A stretch of DNA of 64,000 nucleotides from an uncultured Alphaproteobacteria bacterium. GTDB taxonomy: Bacteria > Pseudomonadota > Alphaproteobacteria > RF32 > CAG-239. The notes beneath the pieces are model-generated. The model saw only the letters and a list, made by a program, of their open reading frames with translations, was not told the origin of the DNA and ran no database searches. The DNA lies in assembly GCA_944393215.1 (NCBI GenBank), contig CALXZL010000005.1, positions 1 through 64,000 of the forward strand, given 5' to 3'. Below are positions 36,725 to 44,900 of this stretch, piece by piece (position 1 is the stretch's first letter; each line of letters opens with the position of its first letter). The position numbers were made by a program, and so were the translations under genes.

Positions 36725-36782
36725 ACACATACCCCCAGTGAGTATATTTAATATACATATACAGGGTATGTGTATTTGTCAA
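36725..36782 (-). promoter_or_regulatory. promoter and CsoR-type operator
   Basis: Minus strand TTGACA (36777-36782), 17 bases, TATGTA (36754-36759). ACACATACCC (36725-36734) and GGGTATGTGT (36764-36773) form an inverted repeat, the right arm lying inside the promoter spacer, and ATACCCCCAGTGAGTAT (36729-36745) has the ATAC-C-rich-GTAT shape of CsoR operators. Confidence 0.65.
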
Positions 36783-36870
36783 GAATAAAATTTGAATAGA
36801 TGTGAATATAGTCTTCCAAACTTGTTTCCTAGAAAAAAAGTCAATCCCCAAAGTATTGAAAAACACTTTC

Positions 36871-36990
36871 GATGATTTCCAATGCAGTTACCAGCGCACT
36901 TGGCAAATCGGCGCGGAATAAAGGGCTTTACGGAAAGGATTTAAAACGAAAAAAGAGGAAGTATAAACTTCCTCTTTTCAAATTGGTGAT
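36871..36990. repeat. left 120-bp island direct repeat
   Basis: Matches 56574-56693 at about 111 of 120 positions in the same orientation. It includes the terminator hairpin AGAGGAAG/CTTCCTCT (about 36953-36979) and ends in TTGGTGAT, the complement of the last eight bases of tRNA-Glu plus one. To the right the two copies part: tRNA-Glu at 56.7 kb, the tail of the immunity-like gene here. Confidence 0.85.
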
Positions 36991-37059
36991 GCTGTTCACC
37001 TAAGATTGCGGAAAACTCCCCTAATCACAAGTTATTTATAATCATCACGATGGCTGAAT

Positions 37060-37380
37060 TTATATATTAAAAAAATTAGCAAAATAGATATATCTCGCCA
37101 AATAAACAAGAGCCGGTATGGATAGAATTATATAGGCTTTTTTGAGATTTGCTTTACGCTCCTTCCAAGCATAAACCGTAGGTGCAATTATTATTAATAA
37201 ATCTATTATCGTAAAAATGGTATAGTTACATTTATTTTCATATGCCCAACCTAATGCCTCTGCATTCCATGGCATTTGGTTGCTACTCATTTCTTTTGGA
37301 TATGTTATGGCATATATAAAAACTAAAAATCCATTTAAGGCCAATAAGAGATAAAACGGTATCAGTTTGATTTTTTTCAT
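37060..37380 (-). CDS. small membrane protein, immunity-like copy A
   Basis: A 106-residue protein with three membrane segments (about 8-25, 53-70, 83-100), starting MKKIKLIPFYLLLALNGF. It is about 80 percent identical to copies B and C. CCGAAGGTGCAATT before the ATG is conserved in all copies. The location downstream of the L,D-transpeptidase-like toxin fragment suggests it protects against that periplasm-acting toxin; this is inferred from order and membrane location. Its 3' tail (36991-37020) matches the tail at 40961-40990. Confidence 0.6.
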   Translation of the reverse strand: MKKIKLIPFYLLLALNGFLVFIYAITYPKEMSSNQMPWNAEALGWAYENKCNYTIFTIIDLLIIIAPTVYAWKERKANLKKAYIILSIPALVYLARYIYFANFFNI

Positions 37381-37514
37381 AATTGCACCTTCGGTTAAAT
37401 TTATTCAACGTATATTCAGCATTTCTCTTAAATACAATAAAAATCACCAACAGTCTTTATCATATTTTACATTAAGAATCATATCATGCCCATATTTCTT
37501 AAATTTAAATGAGG

Positions 37515-37835
37515 CTATATATTAAAAAAGTTGATAAAATAGATATATTGTATCAGATATAAAAGAGCCGGGATGGATAGAATTATATAGGCTTTTTTGA
37601 GATTTGTTTTACGCTTTTTCCAAGCATAAATCGTAGGTGCAATTATTATCAACAATATTGTTAATGTCATTATGGTATAGTTAAACCTATTTTCATATGC
37701 CCAACCTAATGCCTCTGCATTCCATGGCATGCTGTCACTTGTCATATCATCTGGATATGTTACTGCAATGATAAAAACCGCAAAGGCATATAATCCTGAC
37801 AATAGATAAAACGGTATGAGTTTGATTTTTTTCAT
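37515..37835 (-). CDS. small membrane protein, immunity-like copy B
   Basis: A 106-residue three-helix membrane protein identical in sequence to copy C. It lies in the first unit of a 456-bp tandem duplication (37500-37955). The DNA between B and C still carries the last 17 codons of the toxin frame (KFKKYGHDMILNVKYDKDCW without its front), showing that the duplicated unit included the toxin's 3' end as well as the immunity gene. Confidence 0.65.
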   Translation of the reverse strand: MKKIKLIPFYLLSGLYAFAVFIIAVTYPDDMTSDSMPWNAEALGWAYENRFNYTIMTLTILLIIIAPTIYAWKKRKTNLKKAYIILSIPALLYLIQYIYFINFFNI

Positions 37836-37970
37836 AATTGCACCTTCGGTTAAATTTGCTTCTAAGTATATTTAGCATTTACCTTAAATACAATAAAAAT
37901 CACCAACAATCTTTATCATATTTTACATTAAGAATCATATCATGCCCATATTTCTTAAATTTAAATGAGG

Positions 37971-38291
37971 CTATATATTAAAAAAGTTGATAAAATAGAT
38001 ATATTGTATCAGATATAAAAGAGCCGGGATGGATAGAATTATATAGGCTTTTTTGAGATTTGTTTTACGCTTTTTCCAAGCATAAATCGTAGGTGCAATT
38101 ATTATCAACAATATTGTTAATGTCATTATGGTATAGTTAAACCTATTTTCATATGCCCAACCTAATGCCTCTGCATTCCATGGCATGCTGTCACTTGTCA
38201 TATCATCTGGATATGTTACTGCAATGATAAAAACCGCAAAGGCATATAATCCTGACAATAGATAAAACGGTATGAGTTTGATTTTTTTCAT
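37971..38291 (-). CDS. small membrane protein, immunity-like copy C
   Basis: Identical to copy B, in the second tandem unit (37956-38411). This copy is the one directly behind the toxin remnant, 57 bases after its TGA, so it is probably the original partner from which the others arose. There are three membrane segments, no signal peptidase site and no known family. Confidence 0.65.
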   Translation of the reverse strand: MKKIKLIPFYLLSGLYAFAVFIIAVTYPDDMTSDSMPWNAEALGWAYENRFNYTIMTLTILLIIIAPTIYAWKKRKTNLKKAYIILSIPALLYLIQYIYFINFFNI

Positions 38292-38350
38292 AATTGCACC
38301 TTCGGTTAAATTTGCTTCTAAGTATATTTAGCATTTACCTTAAATACAAT

Positions 38351-38658
38351 AAAAATCACCAACAATCTTTATCATATTTTACATTAAGAATCATATCATG
38401 CCCATATTTCTTAAATTTGTCGGTAAATTCATCCATCTTATCTGTTAAATCAATACATCCTTTAGAGCCATATTCTTTACCTCCGTGGATTGAAAGATTA
38501 TCCCTTCAAATAACTCATTGTCAGGATATTCCGTCATTCCATATGAGGGTACATCATATGCGCCAAATTTTTTTAGATAGCTTTTTAGCGGAAGCATATC
38601 TTCTATAGCTACAGCTGAAGATGATGCTACATCTTTGTTTAATTTAAATTGTGACATA
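38351..38658 (-). pseudogene. L,D-transpeptidase-like toxin (DUF2778-type), frameshifted
   Basis: ATG 38658 starts MSQFKLNKDVASSSAVAIED..., running to PDNELFEG; then the frame must slip, after which the other frame gives RDNLSIHGGKEYGSKGCIDLTDKMDEF and ends KDCW-TGA near 38351. The pattern S-I-H-G-G...G-S-x-G-C-I-D-L is the catalytic His-Cys core of L,D-transpeptidase-like DUF2778/Tlde1 toxins, which attack peptidoglycan precursors in the periplasm. Unslipped, the protein is 70 residues without the catalytic part. It follows the shared 189-bp leader and precedes three immunity-like genes. Confidence 0.6.
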
Positions 38659-38660
38659 TT

Positions 38661-38849
38661 TTTTTCCTTATTCTTTGTTAATTTTAGATACAAAAAAACC
38701 GTTGATTTTCATCAACGGTTTTTAGACGCACTTTTCCCAAGTGACATTTTATCTTTTATAATATTTTCTATTTAAGGTAAAGGAAAAAATTCCTATCTTG
38801 TGGGTAATTATGTTTTATGTTATTTAAGATGTTACAAAGAGTTTGCAGA
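38661..38849. repeat. 189-bp toxin leader repeat, copy 2
   Basis: Second copy of 34222-34410, in front of the L,D-transpeptidase-like toxin. It ends at GTTTGCAGA, where the tandem-repeat region begins in copy 1; here a hairpin GATTC..CCAT/ATGG..GAATC follows instead (about 38848-38877). Confidence 0.85.
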
Positions 38850-38890
38850 TTCAAATCCATTTCTATGGGTTCGAATCAAATTAAATTTCC

Positions 38891-38958
38891 AATACAAAAA
38901 CACCCTCCACAAGGGAGGGTGTTTTTGTATTGGTGATGCTTAACTCACGATTTACGAA
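38891..38958 (-). terminator. terminator with GCATCACCA tail
   Basis: On the minus strand the stop codon at 38959 is followed by CGTAAATCGTGAGTTAAG, CATCACCAATAC and then the hairpin AAAACACCCTCC/GGAGGGTGTTTT. The tail matches 1237-1264; the hairpin does not. Confidence 0.75.
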
Positions 38959-40707
38959 CTAACGTCGTTCATGTCCACCGACTACTAACATATTATCAGT
39001 ATTGACCGCTTGCCAATTATTTTTAGCCATTCGCTGCAGTTTTGTAACACCTAATTCTTCTGATTTTTGTAAAACAGCTTCTTTTACTTCCGGCTCTAAA
39101 GATAATTCTTTAAATAAGATATTTTCTAACATTTTTTTGGCTGTTTGTGATTCTTCGGACGGAGCTCTTTTGTCGATGGCTGCATAGGTTGTAACTAAAT
39201 TCTTTACAAAGTTACAGCCAGAAAAATTCTCCGAGTATCCTTCTTTTTGTAAGGGATAAGTTTTTGTATTATAAATTTGCGGAATGATTTTACATAAAGC
39301 TTTATTATCTGCATTAATATAATCTAAACTCCATAAATCCGGAGTTACATTTGCAAAGAACGTTGATTGCGTTGTCATTATTTTATCAAACAAATCCATC
39401 TGATTGTCATCAATAGATTTTTGTATCCATCTTCCTATGGCAGAGGTAAAATAAGGTCGAGAGTCATCATTGTTGTTTAGCTCATTTTTTTCCATTCGTG
39501 AAAAGGCTATTTTAGCCAATGTATAGTCTTTTTTATCCAGCAAATCATCTAATATAAATTGTTCATTCGTATCATACATTAATAAAGATTCTGGTTTCAA
39601 ATCTAATACCTCTGTTGATTTATAGTCATTTTTTTCAATTTTATTCTTTACTTCAACAAAATTCAGATAGTCACTTTTATATTGTTTGTATCCTTCATTA
39701 AACTTTATACCTTCCTTTATACTACCTAAAATTATATCTTTATTTGTATCATCATTCTTTCTTAAATTTGCTATAACTTGTTCCAAATTTTCAATCAAAT
39801 AATCAGAAGAAACAATTTCAGAAAATATTTGCCGAAACATAATTTCTTCATTTTTCCCCATACTAGTTTTGTATTTACGAGGAACCCAATAACCGCCATG
39901 CTCTTCGATTCCGTCGCTTGTGATGCGTGAAGATAATAAAATTCGATCGTTTGCTGATAATTTTATATATATAGGAATATCTGAAGGTAGCTTTTGTTGA
40001 GATATATAATGAGTTAAGTTTCCGCATTCATAGCCATCAAGACCATTTTTTTCATCTTGTTGAGTTATGCGAATAAGATTAGTCATCTTGCTATGATATT
40101 CACTTATATTTGTGTCAATATTATTATGCTGAATAACAATCATCTGCTTCATAATATTATCACGTTCTCTATCTGTATAACCTATTTCCGTCATAAGTTC
40201 AGACATTTTTCTTTCAATTTCTTTTCCGACATATCCACCATAGCAATGTGTGAAAATAACTACATTTCTTAGGTTTTGAGCCGCTGTTTGCGCATCAATT
40301 TTATGCAAATCACCTTCTTTATCTTTGGTCGTAAAAAGAGGAACTAAATAATTATCTAGCAAATCAGTTGCTCTAATCACCATAGGAATTTTTCCCATAT
40401 CATCACCCTCATAATGCATAGAGCAAATTTGCCATTTATCTTTTTGCGCTTCAGGCAATAAATCTTCTGCAATTTTACACATACCATTTGCTTGTTTGGC
40501 AGATTGTGCACCACTCCCAGGTAAAATTAAGATTGTTTTTTTACCTAACAGTGAAAATTCTTCATCACAATCTCGCCAATGATTATCCGCGTTGTAATCA
40601 CGTACACCAAAACCATCATTTAACTTATCTTTGGAAGAAAATTGTCTAATAATACGTGGTCTCATATTATTAAGTTCTTCATCTGTAAAATATTTTTTTA
40701 AATCCAT
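38959..40707 (-). CDS. large accessory protein with alpha/beta-hydrolase-like core
   Basis: A 582-residue soluble protein. Residues about 45-330 look like an alpha/beta hydrolase: KKTILILPGSGAQS (oxyanion strand and loop) and VVIFTHCYGGYVGKEIERKM, the nucleophile elbow, in which the usual Ser of G-x-S-x-G is replaced by Cys. The C-terminal 230 residues are helical (DDLLDKKDYTLAKIAFSRME..., then SIDDNQMDLFDKIM). No signal peptide. GGAGAAAG precedes ATG 40707. The shared 3' tail links it to the gene at 472-1236. Effector role is a guess from context. Confidence 0.45.
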   Translation of the reverse strand: MDLKKYFTDEELNNMRPRIIRQFSSKDKLNDGFGVRDYNADNHWRDCDEEFSLLGKKTILILPGSGAQSAKQANGMCKIAEDLLPEAQKDKWQICSMHYEGDDMGKIPMVIRATDLLDNYLVPLFTTKDKEGDLHKIDAQTAAQNLRNVVIFTHCYGGYVGKEIERKMSELMTEIGYTDRERDNIMKQMIVIQHNNIDTNISEYHSKMTNLIRITQQDEKNGLDGYECGNLTHYISQQKLPSDIPIYIKLSANDRILLSSRITSDGIEEHGGYWVPRKYKTSMGKNEEIMFRQIFSEIVSSDYLIENLEQVIANLRKNDDTNKDIILGSIKEGIKFNEGYKQYKSDYLNFVEVKNKIEKNDYKSTEVLDLKPESLLMYDTNEQFILDDLLDKKDYTLAKIAFSRMEKNELNNNDDSRPYFTSAIGRWIQKSIDDNQMDLFDKIMTTQSTFFANVTPDLWSLDYINADNKALCKIIPQIYNTKTYPLQKEGYSENFSGCNFVKNLVTTYAAIDKRAPSEESQTAKKMLENILFKELSLEPEVKEAVLQKSEELGVTKLQRMAKNNWQAVNTDNMLVVGGHERR

Positions 40708-41015
40708 TTTCTTTCTCCAAAGAAACAAAATTTAGTTTAATAATATCCAAAAAAACATATATATTCAATATCAATCGCGAAAGCCTCTTAAACTTCAGAA
40801 ACAAAAAAATTATTGATTAAAAATGAAAGGAATTAAATAAATAAGTTCGGACAAATTGAAAAAATGATGATTTTTGAAAAAGAAACATCCGAACTTGATG
40901 AAAGCCTTGGAAATAAAAGAAAAAGCAGCCATTCTCATGACTGCCGTTTGAATTGGTGATGCTGTTAGCCTAAAGTTGCGGAAAACTCCCTCCTCCAGCA
41001 ATAGACAACTACCAT
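40708..41015. repeat. dispersed element and CCA junction
   Basis: No gene. 40961-40990 repeats the tail at 36991-37020 (GGAGTTTTCCGCAA, ACAGCATCACCA on the minus strand). 40800-40950 is a diverged inverted copy of 257-400, including the ACGGCAG hairpin and CCAAGGCTTTCA. Confidence 0.65.
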
Positions 41016-41444
41016 TTATTTTTCCTGTATCATAGCATCAGCTACTTTTTGCGTAATATCTTGTCCGCCGAATACCAGTGTTCCTTTGGCAAAAACATAA
41101 TCCAGTTTTTCTTGTTTTGCAACATCGGCAATCAATTTGCTTAAATTAGCATCAACCGCCTGAACCTTCTGCAAGTGGTTTTGTTGCATAACTTGTTGCT
41201 TCTGACTTAATTCTTGCTGATATTTTTGTGCCAACGAATTTTTATCTTCCGACACACTTTGCGCAGCTATTTCTGCATTTGCGGCCTTTACCCATTGTTG
41301 TAAAGCGGCAAGATTTGCCTGATGTTCTTGTCTTAAAATCTGAACTTCCTTGATATGGCTTACAAGCCATTGAATATCAACTACTCCGAATAAAGGTGTT
41401 TGATTGGGTAATTTGCTTGATGTTTTTGTATTTTTCTTGTCCAT
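41016..41444 (-). CDS. Skp/OmpH-like protein without signal peptide
   Basis: A 142-residue protein related to the preceding gene product: VVDIQWLVSH (the OmpH 'V-D-x-x-x' start), a long Gln/Lys coiled coil (KYQQELSQKQQVMQQNHLQKVQ) and the C-terminal KLDYVFAKGTLVFGGQDITQKV. Skp chaperones hold outer-membrane beta-barrels in the periplasm. Odd: unlike Skp it has no signal peptide or membrane anchor that I can see. Its ATG overlaps the TAA of the upstream gene (TAATG), so it is translationally coupled. Confidence 0.75.
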   Translation of the reverse strand: MDKKNTKTSSKLPNQTPLFGVVDIQWLVSHIKEVQILRQEHQANLAALQQWVKAANAEIAAQSVSEDKNSLAQKYQQELSQKQQVMQQNHLQKVQAVDANLSKLIADVAKQEKLDYVFAKGTLVFGGQDITQKVADAMIQEK

Positions 41445-41941
41445 TATCTTACCCCCTCAATGACATATTCGGTTATATCGTCAGCACCGGAAATCACCAT
41501 TCCTTTTACAATAACCAAATCATAACCTTTTTCATTGGCAATTTTGGTTATGTCTTCGCTTATTAAAGTATCAATTTTTTGCAATTCCTGAGCATATGCT
41601 TGTTGAACTGCTTGTTGTTTTTGTTTTAATTCCTGCTGATATTTTTTAGTCAGTTTTTCCTTTTTGGAAGAAACTGTTTCTTTTTCAATTTCTTTTTCAG
41701 CGTTGCTTAACCATGTCTGGAGTTCTGCCATTTTGCCTTGGTGTTCAATCTTGAGGGCGTTTACGGCTGCTGAGCTATTAACCACTTTTTGAACATCAAC
41801 CATAGCTACTTTCTTGGCTATGCCACAATTTATACCCATACCAAGGGCAAAGGCTAAAATAAGTCCGGCTCCGATAAGATAATAATTTTTGTTCTTCTGA
41901 AAATATTGCTTTATTTTTCCTATTTGTTCTGTTTGTTTCAT
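41444..41941 (-). CDS. membrane-anchored Skp/OmpH-like chaperone
   Basis: A 165-residue protein with an N-terminal membrane anchor (about 21-41, YYLIGAGLILAFALGMGIN), then the Skp/OmpH domain: VAMVDVQKVVNSSAAV, a coiled-coil hairpin (KKEKLTKKYQQELKQKQQAVQQAYAQELQKI) and YDLVIVKGMVISGADDITEYVI. The anchor is not cleaved-looking, so it probably stays in the inner membrane. It follows the giant autotransporter by 31 bases in the same direction, suggesting a dedicated export chaperone for it. Confidence 0.85.
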   Translation of the reverse strand: MKQTEQIGKIKQYFQKNKNYYLIGAGLILAFALGMGINCGIAKKVAMVDVQKVVNSSAAVNALKIEHQGKMAELQTWLSNAEKEIEKETVSSKKEKLTKKYQQELKQKQQAVQQAYAQELQKIDTLISEDITKIANEKGYDLVIVKGMVISGADDITEYVIEGVR

Positions 41942-41972
41942 TTTTAATCCTTTCTAATAGAACAATTTTTTG

Positions 41973-44900
41973 TTAGAAATTATATCTGGCTCTGAACATT
42001 CCGGTATGACTGATATAATCTTCGCGAATACCTGCATCATAACCGACAGAGAAATTCCAGTTATTGACATCAGCTTCAATACCCAAACCAACCTCAAATT
42101 CTAAGCGGTTAATTTTTTCTCCTGTTACATCATAATTTATACCGGCAATATCAACATTGGCATTGTTATCATCTTTTATGACATCATAAGTAACTGCCGC
42201 TCTGGCTTTCGGGGTCCAATGAATACCATCTTCTCCGGTAAAGGTTTTAGAGTATTTTGCTCCGGCAACCAAAGTCAGAATATCATTATCATCAACACTG
42301 ATATGCTGTCCTACATAGTCGGTGTAATCGTCCTGACTGATGTGAGTAAAGCGTAATCCTGCTTCAGGTGTTATACCATTCGGCAAATCATATCCTACAT
42401 AAGCAGACACTCCAATATTTTGAACATCATAATCGGCTGAATTATGCTTACCGTTAACATCTGATTTTTCGTCATAGCTGGCAAATCCATAATGAGCCAT
42501 TCCGCGAACATACCATTTGGCCGGTTGGTATTTTCCGTAAACAAACAAGGTGTGTCCATCAACGTCAATATCGCGGTCAAGTGAATCAATATCTGTTTGA
42601 TTATTGGCATATCCGAAACCAATCATGGTATCTTCATTAACTTTGCCATCCATACCCAATGCAAAACCGGCTGTTTTTCCGGTAAATCCGGCATGAGTAG
42701 AAGAGCTGTCTTGTTTTGAATAGTTATACAAGCCTTCCATCCATGCACCGACATTTTGGAACGTATCACCACTGTTCAGGCCTTGCATATCTTGACGGCG
42801 TTCAATCTGATGTCCGATAAGATTATTAACATCGACCGTTGTACGAGCGACGGCACGAGAATCCGTCGGGGCAAGGTTGTTCAGGGCTTTGACGTAACCA
42901 TTGCTGTCATGTTGGGACAATTCGTTCAAATGTGCCTGCATATCATCGGTTGCGGCATTTCTGGTAGTTGGAACTTTGTCCCAAGCCTCGGCTGCCTGTG
43001 CGTTATTAATATTTCCACCGCCTTCATTGACAATATCTGTCGGCGAAGCCGTATAGGTAATTTTAAATTTGCCGTTATCATCTGGTGTTACGGCGTAACG
43101 GTTGTTGGAAAGCATTTCGGCAAATTTTCCACTAGATGCTCCGTTTACTGTAATCAAATCCAACCCTCCGGTAGAAGCATCTCTTTCGGTAATCAGACCA
43201 GAAGCCACCGTCATGGATAGTTTGGATGATTCACCTAAATCTAAGTCATGAACGATTAGCTTGCCGCCGGTATAATCACTGGAATCCTTAGCCATATCGG
43301 TAATGGTCATCTTCAAGGTGCCGTTAATGGCTGTATCACCCAAGGTTACCTCACTGGTACCGATATCAAGTGATCCACTTTGAGTGATTGTGGTATCGCC
43401 CATTTTGGCGTTCGTTCCCCAAAGAACATCTCCGGCTATAATGGTTGAGCCGTTGCCGCTAACAGTTTGATTCAACATACCGCCGTTTAGGACAAGTCCG
43501 CCATCAACCATATTTGTTACTGCATTACCCAAATTATTTGCCGATGTTGTCAGGCTTCCGCTATTAATATCTATCGCTTGAGAAATCAGAGCATTAGCGG
43601 TTACATCACCGGCAATAGTAGTTGAGCCGTCACCGTTTATGGCTTGTGTCAACGTACCGCCGTTTAGGACAAGTCCGTCATCAACCATATTTGTAACCGT
43701 TCCGCCTAAGCCGCTTGCCGATGTTGTCAAACTTCCGCTATCAATCTTTATGGCTTGAGAAATCGTGCCTGTGTTCTCAACGCTACCGGAAATTTGAGTC
43801 GTTCCCGCACCGCCGATTGTGTTTGCATTTACCCCGCCTGTCAGTTTCAAATTACCTGCATTATTAATATTAGCAGTAATTGTATCGGCAGCAGTAGTTA
43901 AATCTCCCGTGTCTGAAATATTTACAACATCTTGAGTAATAGAACCTTCATTTATTGATGTGCCTGTGAGATTTAATGTACCGTTACCGCCAATTATTTG
44001 GTTAGCGGCAAGTTGAACAGACGTGTTCAAAATTCCGTTATTGGTTAAGGTTTTATTATTTGCAATATTAATTGCCTGTGTAATTGTTTTATCATTGGTT
44101 ATGTTATCCAAAATAGACAATGTGCCGTTTCCGGTTATATTGCTTTGAACAGCTCCTCCCGTTAGCTCTAACGTGCCTGAATTAACAACGCCAGCACTTG
44201 CAATCAAACCGCTTGCGTTCGTATTAAGGGTTGCGCCTTCAGCAATTGATACAATACTTTGTGTGATTGTACCATTGTTGGTCGTGGTTCCTGAGATATT
44301 TGTAGCACCGTTTCCTTCAATACCGCTTGCAAGGGTATTATTTCCGGCAAGGTTTAACGTACCGTTATTGGCAATATCAGTTGTATTGTTACTAAAGTTC
44401 ATATCCGTAACATTCAAGCTGCCGCCGTTATTAACTTCAAGAGCCGTAATAAAGTTCTCCATTGAGGCATTTTCTGAACCGGTCAAATTTAAGGTATAAC
44501 CATCAGCAACCGTAATACCGTTGTTGTATTTATCCTTTCCGTCAAAACCGGTTAGCGTTGAACCATTATTGACAAAGATATTCTTTGTTGTGTCATCACC
44601 TTGAGTTAGACCAATATTCTCATTATCATTTAAGGTTATATCCTTATTGATAGAGAAGTTATTGGCGGTGATTTCACCGGTGATATAATCAGACAGACCA
44701 CCAGTATAATCTTGAGCCAAGACGTTCAATGAGCCTTCATTCCCTTTGGTAAAGGTGTATTTTTGCTCGGTGGTTACAACAACGATTTGTCCATCTTCCG
44801 AACCGCTTAGTTGATATGTAATGTTGGAGTTATTTCCTGTTACATAATCAACATAGTTAGAATAGATACTATCATTTGTCGCAAGCTCATTTTGAACATT

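Larger units (their letters stand above)
37500..38411. repeat. tandem 456-bp duplication
   Basis: 37500-37955 and 37956-38411 look identical by eye, including non-coding flanks, implying a very recent duplication or ongoing copying. The unit holds one immunity-like gene and the 3' end of the toxin gene. Confidence 0.85.

Noticed and set aside
36983-37020. Integron attC-like site
   Set aside because: The GTTAGCC and GTTCACC sequences do not fit GTTRRRY, and there is no integron integrase in the window.
38864-38877. TATGGGTTCGAATC, identical to the T arm of tRNA-Glu
   Set aside because: It is half of a hairpin (GATTC...GAATC) with no acceptor or anticodon arm; kept only as a curiosity, not a tRNA.
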